Shown piece after piece: positions 18,101-26,017 of a stretch of 64,000 bases of DNA. Location of the stretch: the NCBI RefSeq assembly GCF_019633745.1, contig NZ_CP037968.1, forward strand, positions 2,486,789 through 2,550,788, in the 5' to 3' direction. The notes under the pieces were generated by a model. That model was not told the origin of the DNA. It did not search any database and worked only from the letters and a program-made list of their open reading frames with translations. Position 1 is the first letter of the stretch. Each line of letters opens with the position of its first letter. Made by a program: the position numbers and the translations under genes. The stretch is from Methanofollis formosanus. GTDB taxonomy: Archaea > Halobacteriota > Methanomicrobia > Methanomicrobiales > Methanofollaceae.

Positions 18101-18787
18101 ACCACCGAGAAACCGGTCCTCCACACCCTGAACGTCAGGTCGGAACACTTTGACGGGGCCGAGGTCTCGGTCGACGGCCGGCGGTGCAACGCAAAAATCC
18201 CGGGGAGGGTGGAGGTTCCGGGGTCCAGTCCCTATCTCTCTCTCCGCAGCGACCAGGGCTCCTTCACCTTCCAGGCCCCCGGATGTCTTGACGACGGCGC
18301 CGACTTCTGGATCGAACCCCCGGAACAACCGGGTGCCGGGGTGATGGTGGAGTCTGACCCCGCCGGGGCCGACATCCTGGTGGACGGGTTTGTGACCGGT
18401 TATGCAACACCCTATCTTGTCGCCAACCTCTCGAGCGGTTCGCACCTGATCGGGGTCTCACGGTCGGGTTACCTCCCCCAGGAAAAGAGGATCCCGCTCA
18501 TCGACCGGCGGAACACCCCCGCGGATGCTGCGGTCTCGTTCCACCTTGAAGAGTATCCCTGCGGCGCACTTGAGGTCGCCACACCGGAGGACGGAGCGCG
18601 GATCTATCTGCATGGGAAGGACACCGGTGAGAAGACCCCGTACACCTTCGAACACCTGAAGATCGGCACCTATGAGGTGAAGGTGAAGGACGGAGACACC
18701 ACCCAGGAGCAGGAGGTGACGGTCCTGCCGGGCAGGACCGTACTCTGCTCGTTCGTGGACGGAGCGGGAGAGGTGCCCCCGGCTTAA
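15116..18787 (+). CDS. Giant DUF3344/PEGA surface protein
   Basis: About 1223 residues from ATG 15116, chosen because GAGGAGGT lies 8 bases upstream. A signal peptide (LLCLLALLLLPAAASA) is followed by a DUF3344 domain (about 28-305) and two PEGA repeats (about 306-450: SIAVNSVPAGAVVYID, SISVSSEPTGAAVYLDG). A Gly/Asp-rich linker precedes a second DUF3344 domain (about 472-740), and an amphipathic NPIFSWFASLWSAFLGLFG stretch follows near 790. Several PEGA-like repeats fill the rest to the end. PEGA domains are thought to mediate surface or S-layer contacts. No obvious C-terminal membrane anchor. Last gene of the operon with the MacB-type transporter. Confidence 0.85.
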   Translation: MMRDKMRKEERFGVLLCLLALLLLPAAASADSYVGGIPLSTEEQGTVSGGVYIDAYPGFATSAEKTFTLPAGAEVKWARLYVAVYCGNQQENYAGKVTVSADGGGGVETYADDLNVEYSFPGEGGTGPVQVNDHCTRVTSDYLAWYDVASCIRGDDLKVKVSTEKTDAKFDGRIKCVALVAAYDDGDGDTVHYWINQGHDTDSYMADENGKPYVGETEFGTGALEAEGDEAALSVLYLASENGIYRFGGETLDGESRPRDYFGSERWDVVDLLQPGRDAALTYDRKDSETFYKIFLSALTVRYAERDAGSIAVNSVPAGAVVYIDDEEQEEETNTTVSGLEIGTHTVRVKMEGYPAPEEREVEVEKGTTATVTFVLERPSGSISVSSEPTGAAVYLDGKETGATTDTLLENVPVGEHTLILRLDGYDDHTEEVEVAEGETAEVAAILTASSSGGGGGSDGGDDEADEEGTGYAGGAFKVIARGAVAGNLTLTTAGMYTGLLAPGDSTTFTVPLDPPADARLTWGRLYLFTTWGHDEEQRAGQQAEAAVTVGGTLVPIDRRYSDRKGEGAYDYPVETLAYNVTPHLGSGDHDLAVAVTNTGKEGATFALYGCALLTLSEEPGAPVREYWVAEGADALRADEGAGITSEEASTTVRFTGIPSPETVSAARMTVASTAATGVEGEEHVVVFNGAEWENPLQGGSSAVSTATFDVRPYLEEGESSVAIRSVDTGKKGDYMENRVVALVLTRGASSSAATPAPGATSSSSVGTAPDQGGLQTSADAGGDAAGAEGENPIFSWFASLWSAFLGLFGIQTDDPAHAPEVRAAEDEEAPVPAAGVTEPAPSEAVLALTSTPSYALISLDGAYLGRTTPYTLGPLTPGRHTLRLEHEGCPAFESVFDLAGEQTLAVDLEAGTPVLTGGLAETERDGTGCILVESKPDGVEIVFDGRTLPVKTPYLICGVKPGLHTVKVKGKRGQFGVDKMKCSVEPGVVTALLFTTEKPVLHTLNVRSEHFDGAEVSVDGRRCNAKIPGRVEVPGSSPYLSLRSDQGSFTFQAPGCLDDGADFWIEPPEQPGAGVMVESDPAGADILVDGFVTGYATPYLVANLSSGSHLIGVSRSGYLPQEKRIPLIDRRNTPADAAVSFHLEEYPCGALEVATPEDGARIYLHGKDTGEKTPYTFEHLKIGTYEVKVKDGDTTQEQEVTVLPGRTVLCSFVDGAGEVPPA

Positions 18788-18805
18788 TCGTTCTTTTTTT
18801 GGCCC

Positions 18806-19010
18806 TGTAGAATCGGGCATGAACCCTGGGCTCAAGCATACGGGATGAAAATTTTCTGAGTTGCGCTACGGTGTGTGGGCGGGACCCCAATCCTCGCGAC
18901 AGAACCTTTGGAAGATCTGGTTTCATCGCCGCCCCCCGGTTATCCTCGTCGTGGGGGTCCGGGGGCGGCAAGCCCCCCCGTCGAAGAGAACCATCAAGAT
19001 GATTCTACAA
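18806..19010 (+). repeat. Repeat composite A-B (truncated B)
   Basis: Module A (18806-18858) begins 19 bases after the preceding stop codon: TGTAGAATCGGGCATGAACC followed by CTCAAGCATACGGGATGAAA. A short B element (18929-18969) runs from GCCGCCCCCC to GGGGGCGGC and lacks the right half. A tail CCCCGTCGAAGAGAA then CATCAAGATGATT (about 18975-19005) is shared with the copy at 22165-22200. The rest of gap 18788-19140 holds the AT-rich promoter region of the next gene (TAGATAAATTTATACATCC near 19051-19070). Confidence 0.75.
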
Positions 19011-19140
19011 AGCCCTTTTTTGAGACGTATCTTTTTGTGCGTTGCATTTCGTAGATAAATTTATACATCCAGTAACAAAAATCGTGAATGATAGCACTTT
19101 TGTTCTGACCCAGTGCTGAAAATGAACATGAGATGATGAA

Positions 19141-21888
19141 ATGAACCGAGATGGCAGATGTATGCGAATCCCTCTTCTTTTCCTCTCAGTCTGGCTTTGT
19201 CTGGCCCTTGTCCTGGTGCCGGCAGCGAGTGCGGAGGAGGAGATGGAGGTCACCACCGAAGAGTCCCTGCAGCCAGACCTTGAAGTCTCGTTTGTGGCCC
19301 CGAACATGGGGAAAGGGAATGAGTTCTTCGCCCACGGACCAAACACCGTCACCGCGACGATCCTGAACAACGGCACCGCGGCCGCGCCCGCCTTCACGGT
19401 GCGTTTCGAGATCAACGGTGCCGAAGAGACGGTGAACGTTCAGGGCCTTGGTGCAGGAAACGAGACCAGGCTCACGGTCACCGATCCTGTGCTCAGGAAC
19501 TATGACGACGAGGTGACGGTGACGGTCACCGCCGATCCTGAGGGCGCGATCGACCCCGCCGCCCAGGACGACAATCTCTTCACCATTATGAAGAAGGTGG
19601 TGCACAACGGGTACAGGGGCAAGCGGTACACCGACGGGGACGACCTCGATACCATGACAAAAAAGACCTTCAACGGCGGTCTGGCGTACTCCTTCGGCGA
19701 CTCGGCGTATAAGAGCGGGAAAGGCGGTTGGACGGAGTACACCGCCAACTGGACCGTCGCCGATCTTGCTCTCCCTGAGAACGCGACCGTGGACTCCGCC
19801 TACCTTGGCGTGGCCTATACCTGGGACGTTGAGCGGGTGGTCCCCGACGCCGTCTCCCTGGCCTTCAACGGTGCCGATGCCGGCGCTCCCGTCCACTTCA
19901 GCGACCAGAAGATGTACGGCTCCTATGACCACCCTGCCGGGATGGTCGTCTATGACGTGAAAGATCACTTCGACCGGACCGGCAATGCCGCCGTGCTCAC
20001 CAGGCCCGCCGAGAGTCAGGCCAGCTTCAACGGCATGGTGCTCATCGTCGTCTATGACGATCCCGGCGCAGGCATGAAGCAGGTCGTCATCAATGCGGGC
20101 TACGACATCATCTCAGGCAAGGAAAAGTACTCCTCGACGCCCGAGCAGGCGACGGCGTATGCTCCCTTCGTATTCACCTCCCCTGAAGGCGCCACGGTGG
20201 GCGCCGTCCGTCTGATCACCCTCGCCCCGGGCGCTGCGTCGGAGGGCACGCTCCTCTTCGGTGACGGCACCTGGACCGACGTCTGGGACTATGCCGGGAG
20301 TTCGTATATCGGGCTCGACGACCGGTTCGTTACCGGGCATCTCAATGAAAGCCCGGTTGCTCAGTTCAGGAGCGGAGAGAACGATTACTTCGATGCGGCC
20401 GCCGCCATCCTTGTCCTCGACTACGGCACGCCCGACCTCGAAGTCGCTGCCGTCAAACCGAATGCCGGCCAGATCTTCGCGAACGAACCGAACACCATCA
20501 CCGCGACGGTGAAGAACAACGGCACCGCCGACCTCGGTACCTTCGTCGTCAGGTTTGACATCAACGGCGAGGTGCAGGACGTCACCGTCCCCTTCCTTGC
20601 GGCAGGCGAGACGCTTGACCTGAGCGTCACCGACGAGACCATCCGCGCCCTCGACAACGAGGTGACCGTGAAGGTGAGCGTGGACGCTACCGGCGAGGTC
20701 GACGAGACCGACGAGACGGACAACATGCTCACGATCGAGAAGACCGTCGTGTACAACGGTTACAAAGGGAAGCGGTACACCGACGGCGACGACCTCACGA
20801 CCATGGGAGAGGTGACGGTCACCGGCGACCTTCTGTACTCGACCGGCGACTCGGTGTATAAGAAGGGGAAAGGTGGCGGAACCGAGTATACGGCCAACTG
20901 GACCGCCGCCGACCTTCCTCTCCCTGAAGGTACGAGCGTGGACTCCGCCTTCCTCGGCGTGGCCTATACCTGGGACGTCGAGCGGGTGATCCCTGAGAAT
21001 GTCTCCCTGACCTTCAACGGTGAGAAGGTCGAGTCCACAGCATACTTCAGCGACCAGAAGATGCACGGCTCCTATGACCACCCCGCCGGGATAGTCATCT
21101 ATGACGTGAGCGATCACTTTAACCGGACTGGCAATGCCGCCGTGCTCACCAAGGTCTACGAGAGTCAGACCTGTTTCAACGGCATGGTGCTCATCGTCGT
21201 CTACGCGGACTCGTCTGCCGGTGAGAAACAGATCCTCTTCAACGCGGGCTACGACATCCTCTCCGCGAGGGAGAAGTATGCAACAACGCCTGAAGAGGCA
21301 ACAGCCTATGCACCCTTCGACGTTGCCCTGCCCACAGGTTCCAGGCTGGACGCGGCCCGCCTGATCACCGTCGTCCCGGGCGCCGAGGCGGAAGGCACGC
21401 TCCTCTTCGGTGACGGTACCTGGACCGACGCCTGGAACTATGCCGGGAGTTCGCACATTGGGATTGCTGAGCATGACGTGACCGAATACCTCGACAGGAA
21501 CCCGGTTGCTCTTTTCAGGAGTGAAGAGGATGATTACTTCGATGCGGCCGCCGCCATTCTGGTGATCTCCCGGGACCGGTCAGCGTCGTATTCGGACGGC
21601 TCAGACGATGATGACTGGGGTACCCCTTCAGCAGCCCCGGTAAACAAGAAGGGCGATGAAAAGATCATCGAGACCGAAGCAGGTTCTGGAGATGCCGGGG
21701 ACGACGACGGCACCGAACCGGGCGAGACCGAACCCGCTCCCACCACCACCCAGACGGTCGGGACGACCCCTGCGACGCCGACAACGACCCCCGCCTCGAC
21801 CACGGCGCCGACGACCCAGGCCACCCCGCTCCCCGCGTTGTTGCCCGTTGCGGCTCTTGGCTTCCTCATCTTCGTGAAGAGACGCTGA
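19141..21888 (+). CDS. Duplicated CARDB-DUF3344 surface protein, membrane anchored
   Basis: A 915-residue protein with signal peptide (IPLLFLSVWLCLALVLVPAA). It consists of two tandem copies of a CARDB + DUF3344 unit, about residues 45-430 and 430-815. Shared blocks include NGYRGKRYTDGDDL / NGYKGKRYTDGDDL and SDQKMYGSYDHPAG / SDQKMHGSYDHPAG, and LLFGDGTWTDVWDYAGSS. A Thr/Pro-rich stalk (about 850-895) leads to a terminal hydrophobic helix with a basic tail (LPVAALGFLIFVKRR), a cell-surface anchor. Likely an adhesive or envelope structural protein. It has its own promoter, separate from the operon upstream. Confidence 0.83.
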   Translation: MNRDGRCMRIPLLFLSVWLCLALVLVPAASAEEEMEVTTEESLQPDLEVSFVAPNMGKGNEFFAHGPNTVTATILNNGTAAAPAFTVRFEINGAEETVNVQGLGAGNETRLTVTDPVLRNYDDEVTVTVTADPEGAIDPAAQDDNLFTIMKKVVHNGYRGKRYTDGDDLDTMTKKTFNGGLAYSFGDSAYKSGKGGWTEYTANWTVADLALPENATVDSAYLGVAYTWDVERVVPDAVSLAFNGADAGAPVHFSDQKMYGSYDHPAGMVVYDVKDHFDRTGNAAVLTRPAESQASFNGMVLIVVYDDPGAGMKQVVINAGYDIISGKEKYSSTPEQATAYAPFVFTSPEGATVGAVRLITLAPGAASEGTLLFGDGTWTDVWDYAGSSYIGLDDRFVTGHLNESPVAQFRSGENDYFDAAAAILVLDYGTPDLEVAAVKPNAGQIFANEPNTITATVKNNGTADLGTFVVRFDINGEVQDVTVPFLAAGETLDLSVTDETIRALDNEVTVKVSVDATGEVDETDETDNMLTIEKTVVYNGYKGKRYTDGDDLTTMGEVTVTGDLLYSTGDSVYKKGKGGGTEYTANWTAADLPLPEGTSVDSAFLGVAYTWDVERVIPENVSLTFNGEKVESTAYFSDQKMHGSYDHPAGIVIYDVSDHFNRTGNAAVLTKVYESQTCFNGMVLIVVYADSSAGEKQILFNAGYDILSAREKYATTPEEATAYAPFDVALPTGSRLDAARLITVVPGAEAEGTLLFGDGTWTDAWNYAGSSHIGIAEHDVTEYLDRNPVALFRSEEDDYFDAAAAILVISRDRSASYSDGSDDDDWGTPSAAPVNKKGDEKIIETEAGSGDAGDDDGTEPGETEPAPTTTQTVGTTPATPTTTPASTTAPTTQATPLPALLPVAALGFLIFVKRR

Positions 21889-22075
21889 GGATGTTGTCCG
21901 GAGGAATGTTCCTCCTCTTTTTTTGAACGGTGTGGAAAAGAGCGATTGACTGTTTTTCTGGGGGGGGAAGGTCACGCCGGAGCAGCGACCGGGAACACCA
22001 CTCAATCGCCCTCCGCCTATCTTCGCCACTCCATGAAAATTGTTCCGAGCAGTTTTTGGGTCCAGAGCCCTTCGC

Positions 22076-22200
22076 CGCCCCACCCCTATCTTCGTCGTGG
22101 GGGTCCGGGGGGTGCAACCCCCCGACGCGAGATGGCAGGAACGATCCTGGAATGAGGGCGGCAGGCCCCCCGTCGAAGAGAATCATCAAGATGATTATAC
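22076..22200 (+). repeat. Repeat module B (long form) with shared tail
   Basis: From GCCGCCCC at 22076 through CTATCTTCGTCGTGGGGGTC, the inner hairpin (GGGGGGTGCAACCCCCC) and CGCGAGATGGCAGGAACGAT, ending GAGGGCGGCA near 22162. The following CCCCCCGTCGAAGAGAA plus CATCAAGATGATTATAC matches the tail at 18975-19005. It lies downstream of the 19141-21888 gene in the gap 21889-22431, where no gene is seen. Confidence 0.75.
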
Positions 22201-22281
22201 AAAGAGGTCATCCCAAAACTTTTCGACCTTGATATGTGACGAGAAGACGTTTCAGAAGTACGGCTTCGTTCAAGAGATTGC

Positions 22282-22390
22282 TGCCGCCCCTTGGCTATCT
22301 TCGTCGTGGGGGGTCCGGGGGATCTCCCCCCGGCGGGAGAGAGCAAGGAAACACGCTTTCTTCTCTCGGTGGGCGGCACGGCTGATCAGT
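22282..22390 (+). repeat. Repeat module B, subtype with GAGAGCAAGGAAACAC
   Basis: From GCCGCCCCTTGGCTATCTTC the element passes a shorter hairpin (GGGGGATCTCCCCC) into a right half that differs from the common B type: GAGAGCAAGGAAACAC and TTCTCTCGGTGGGCGGCACG. The same subtype is found at 34547-34640. It sits 40 bases before the 3' end of the phosphoglycerate mutase gene. Confidence 0.65.
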
Positions 22391-22431
22391 CCAGATACTT
22401 TTGGGATATGCTCAAAGCAAAAAAAAAAAGA

Positions 22432-23181
22432 TTATTTCTTCGCCGCGCCCTGCTTCTTCACGCCATCGATCGCCGCCTTCACCGTCGCCTCGTCGGCAAG
22501 GTAGTAGTGGCGGATGGGCGTGAGGTCGTCGTTGAGTTCGTAGATGAGCGGGATGCCGGTGGGAATGTTGACCTGGGCGATCTCGTCGTCCGAGACCCCA
22601 TCCAGGTGCTTGACCAGGGCGCGGAGGCTGTTGCCGTGGGCGGCGATGAGCACCCGCGTCCCGGCCTTCAGTTCAGGGACGATCTCCTCTTCCCAGAGCG
22701 GCAGGAACCGCTTCACCGTGTCGGCCAGGCACTCGGTCGCCGGGAGTTCGTCGGCAGGGACGTCGGCATACCGACGGTCGTGTCCGGGGAAGCGCGGGTC
22801 GTCGGCCTCCAGGGGCGGCGGGGGGGTAGTGTAACTCCGGCGCCAGACAAAGACCTGCTCGTCGCCGTACTTTTCTGCGGTCTCCGCCTTGTTCAGTCCC
22901 TGGAGCGCCCCGTAGTGCCGCTCGTTCAGCCGCCAGGAACGGCGGACCGGGATCCACATCAGGTCCATCTCGTCGAGCGTGATCCAGAGCGTGCGGATGG
23001 CCCGCTTCAGGACCGAGGTGTGGGCGAGGTCGAAGGTGAACCCGGCATCTTTGAGGGCCTTCCCGGCCTCATGGGCCTCGGCGACTCCTTTCTCGGAAAG
23101 GTCGACGTCGGTCCACCCGGTGAACTTATTCTCCTTGTTCCAGAGGCTCTCGCCATGGCGTAAGAGGACGAGTTTGATCAT
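22432..23181 (-). CDS. gpmA: 2,3-bisphosphoglycerate-dependent phosphoglycerate mutase
   Basis: A 249-residue enzyme from ATG 23181, with GGAGATATC just upstream. The catalytic phospho-His motif [20 protein letters not shown] is at residues 4-23. [14 protein letters not shown], the conserved [12 protein letters not shown] and the second His in [18 protein letters not shown] follow. The family interconverts 3- and 2-phosphoglycerate in glycolysis/gluconeogenesis. Most archaea use the unrelated cofactor-independent enzyme, so this bacterial-type form may have been acquired. It is divergent from the Hps-RraA gene with a 98-bp gap. Confidence 0.95.
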   Translation of the reverse strand: MIKLVLLRHGESLWNKENKFTGWTDVDLSEKGVAEAHEAGKALKDAGFTFDLAHTSVLKRAIRTLWITLDEMDLMWIPVRRSWRLNERHYGALQGLNKAETAEKYGDEQVFVWRRSYTTPPPPLEADDPRFPGHDRRYADVPADELPATECLADTVKRFLPLWEEEIVPELKAGTRVLIAAHGNSLRALVKHLDGVSDDEIAQVNIPTGIPLIYELNDDLTPIRHYYLADEATVKAAIDGVKKQGAAKK

Positions 23182-23279
23182 GATATCTCCTTGTCTAGAA
23201 TCGTTCGCCCGGATATCTCTTATGCCTGACGCCCCCTGCCTGAGCAACTCTTAACAGGTATCCGGCCCAATCTCCTCCC

Positions 23280-24566
23280 ATGACACGCCCAAAGCTCCAG
23301 GTGGCGCTCGATATCCTCGAGTTCCACCGTGCGGCCCAGATCGCCCGCGAGGCGGTCGCCGGCGGTGCCGACTGGATCGAGGTGGGGACGCCGCTCATCA
23401 AGAGCGAAGGGATGGCGGCGGTGCGTGAACTCCGTGAGGCCTTCCCTGACCATGAGATCGTGGCCGACATGAAGATCGCCGACACCGGGACAGTGGAAGT
23501 GGAGATGGCGGCCAAGGCCGGGGCAAGCATCGTCTGTGTCCTGGCCGACGCCGACGACACCGTCATCGCCGAGTCGGTGCGGGCGGCCCGTCTCTATGGG
23601 GTGCGGATCATGGCCGACCTGATCAATGTGGCCGACCCAGTGAGACGGGCACAGGAACTTGAGGCCCTCGGGGTGGACATCGTCAACGCCCATGTCGGGA
23701 TCGACCAGCAGATGATCGGGAAGAGTTCGGTCGACCTCCTCCGCTCCATCGTCGGTGAGGTCTCCATCCCGCTCGCGGTCGCCGGCGGCCTCGACGCCTC
23801 GACCGCCGCCCAGGCCGTGGCGGCCGGGGCCGATATCGTCATCGTCGGCGGATGGATCGTCAAGGCGCGGGACGTCGAGGGCTCGGCCCGGACGATCAGG
23901 GCGGCGCTCGACGACCCCACTCTGGTGCAACCCGAGAAGAAGAGCCTGGACGAGGAGATCAGGGCGCTCCTGATGACGGTCTCGGCACCCAACGTCACCG
24001 ATGCGATGCACCGGAAAGGAGCGATGAACGGTCTCGTCCCGCTCACCGGCGGGGTGAAGGCCGTCGGCCCTGCGGTGACGGTCCAGACCTTCGGCGGGGA
24101 CTGGGCCAAACCGGTGGAGGCGATCGATCTCTGCCGCCCCGGCGACGTCCTCGTCATCAACAACGACGGCAGGACAGAGATCGCCCCCTGGGGGGAACTC
24201 GCCACCCACTCGGCGAAGAACCAGGGCATCAGCGGGGTGGTCATCGACGGTGCCGTGCGGGACGTCGACGACATCAGGGCGATGCAGTATCCCCTTTTTG
24301 CCCGCGCCTGCGTCCCGAACGCCGGCGAAGCGAAGGGTTTCGGCGAGATCAATGCCGAGATCGCCTGCTGTGGCCAGCAGGTCCGGCCCGGCGACTGGAT
24401 CATCGCCGATGAGAGCGGCGTCGTCGTCATCCCGAAGGAACGGACCTACGAGATCGCCCGCCGTGCCCTCGAGGTGAAGAAGATGGAGGACCGCGTGCGC
24501 GAGGAGATCGAGCGCGGGAGCACCCTGGCGCAGGTGCAGGAACTGTATAAGTGGGAGAAGCGGTAG
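23280..24566 (+). CDS. Hexulose-6-phosphate synthase / RraA-like fusion
   Basis: A 428-residue two-domain protein. Residues 1 to about 212 are a 3-hexulose-6-phosphate synthase (OMP decarboxylase superfamily) with [10 protein letters not shown], the catalytic [10 protein letters not shown] and VAGGLDAST. Residues from about 220 are an RraA/DlpA-like domain with [27 protein letters not shown] and [16 protein letters not shown]. In archaea lacking the oxidative pentose phosphate route, Hps works in reverse with Phi to supply ribulose 5-phosphate, or fixes formaldehyde. Such fusions are known in methanogens; the job of the RraA part is unclear. No phi gene is adjacent. Confidence 0.92.
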   Translation: MTRPKLQVALDILEFHRAAQIAREAVAGGADWIEVGTPLIKSEGMAAVRELREAFPDHEIVADMKIADTGTVEVEMAAKAGASIVCVLADADDTVIAESVRAARLYGVRIMADLINVADPVRRAQELEALGVDIVNAHVGIDQQMIGKSSVDLLRSIVGEVSIPLAVAGGLDASTAAQAVAAGADIVIVGGWIVKARDVEGSARTIRAALDDPTLVQPEKKSLDEEIRALLMTVSAPNVTDAMHRKGAMNGLVPLTGGVKAVGPAVTVQTFGGDWAKPVEAIDLCRPGDVLVINNDGRTEIAPWGELATHSAKNQGISGVVIDGAVRDVDDIRAMQYPLFARACVPNAGEAKGFGEINAEIACCGQQVRPGDWIIADESGVVVIPKERTYEIARRALEVKKMEDRVREEIERGSTLAQVQELYKWEKR

Positions 24567-24639
24567 GCGGAAGAGAGAGAGGACGGTGAGGTGCGGGTCG
24601 GGGGAGCAGGCGATCTCGTGGATAGAATATTTTTCATGA

Positions 24640-25415
24640 TGGTGCCGTCCCCCGCCCTATCTTCTCGCGAGAAGGCAGAACAGATTCATTGATCCGGAAC
24701 GGCACATTGATCATCATCACCCCCATCCCCGCGTCGGGGACGCTGTCCCCGATCGCCGGCATGAAGATAGGGGTGGGAAGGGCGTGTCAGAAAAAACCGA
24801 TCACTTCTTTCAGAGCAGAACAGCGAGAGGCACACCGTTCCATCGCCGCCCGCTGGCTATCCTCTCGCGAGACAGCAGAAAAGATTCGGTGATGGGGGGA
24901 CGGCACATTGATCCCCACACCCGTCCCGCCGTCCCGAACCCAAAGATAGAAGCGGGACGGGAAATCGCTGATCATTTTTTAGGGAGATCACGCGTGGTGC
25001 CGTCCCCCGCCCTATCTTCTCGCGAGACGGTAGAACAGATTTATTGATCAGGGACGGCACATTGATCCCCACACCTGCCTCTCCGTCCCGACCCCTATGA
25101 TTGATCCAGAACGGAAGAGTGCTGCTCTCCCCTCAGCGGGATCACGCGCTCCTTACCGTCCCCTGCCCTATCTTCTCGCGAGACGGCAGAACAGATTCAG
25201 TGATCAGGGACGGCACATTGATCACTCTATCCTCCTCCTCATCCCGACCCAGAAGATAGATCCCGGACGAGAAGGGGTCGATCACTTTTCAGTGGGATCA
25301 CGCTCCAGGCCGCCCCCAATCGCAGACTCTTCCCCGCCATCTCGCGCCGGGGGGTTTCACCCCCCTGACCCCCCACGGACAGAAGATAGGGAGGGGCGGC
25401 AACGAAGGGGTGATC
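24640..25415. repeat. Tandem array 1 of alternating short B and C modules
   Basis: Gap 24567-25580 holds no credible gene. CTATCTTCTCGCGAGA-type B cores occur at about 24657, 24857, 25012 and 25168. Each is bounded by GTGCCGTCCC-like and GGGACGGCAC-like arms and separated by segments containing CCCGACC...AGATAGA and a GATCACG box. Spacing is about 155 bp for the last three. At 25310-25405 lies a long-form B in opposite orientation with the GGGGGGTTTCACCCCCC hairpin. The two strands carry only short frames whose peptides repeat with the DNA, so I treat them as non-coding. Confidence 0.85.
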
Positions 25416-25483
25416 CCGGGGGCATACCGCTCAGAAGGCAGAGCAAGGGTCCATGCACACACCGGAGAGCCACAGGGATTTTC

Positions 25484-25520
25484 ATCCCGTATGCTTGAGG
25501 CGTGCTTTCCCCTCATGAAA
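25484..25520 (-). repeat. Repeat module A, reverse orientation
   Basis: GATTTTCATCCCGTATGCTT followed by GAGGCGTGC is the reverse complement of the right half of module A, as seen at 18835-18858 and 51361-51395. It lies about 60 bases beyond the stop of the minus-strand ACT gene, so its orientation agrees with that gene. Confidence 0.65.
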
Positions 25521-25580
25521 AATACCACAAACCCTCCCGAAGAGGACTTCACCAGAACCGAAAAAAGAAGAGATGAAAAT

Positions 25581-26015
25581 TCACTGAAACAGCGACACAT
25601 CCAGGAGCGCCCCACCGGCGGCGAGGATCTTCTCGACCCCCTCCTCCACCTGGTCGACCCGCAGGATGAGCACCGCCCCGTCCTTGCCCGAGTAAGCATA
25701 CGAATACTCGATATTGATCCCGGCCTCACCCAGGATCCTGGCGATCTCGAAGAGGCCGCCCGGTTCGTCGCGCATCGCCACGGCGATCACGTCGGTGAAG
25801 GAGACCATGAACCCGAGGTCGGTGAGGGTCTTGTGGGCGAGGTCGGGTTTGTTCACGAGCGCCCGCACGACGCCGAACCCGTTTGCCTCCGCGATGGAGA
25901 AGGCCAGGATGTTCACGCCCGCCTCTTCGAGGGCGTGGGCGATGGCCGCCAGGCGGCCCGGCTTGTTCTCCGAAAAGATCGAGACCTGCTTGATGAGATA
26001 CTTCTTCTCTGCCAT
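25581..26015 (-). CDS. Tandem ACT-domain protein
   Basis: A 144-residue protein made of two ACT domains: IKQVSIFSENKPGRLAAIAH at the N-terminus and FTDVIAVAMRDEPGGLFEIA in the second half. ACT domains bind amino acids and act as regulators. This form is commonly found beside phenylacetate-CoA ligase-like genes in methanogens, and here it directly follows one (2-bp gap). It probably senses an aromatic amino acid and regulates the pathway or a partner enzyme; the ligand is inferred. Confidence 0.88.
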   Translation of the reverse strand: MAEKKYLIKQVSIFSENKPGRLAAIAHALEEAGVNILAFSIAEANGFGVVRALVNKPDLAHKTLTDLGFMVSFTDVIAVAMRDEPGGLFEIARILGEAGINIEYSYAYSGKDGAVLILRVDQVEEGVEKILAAGGALLDVSLFQ

Positions 26016-26017
26016 AA

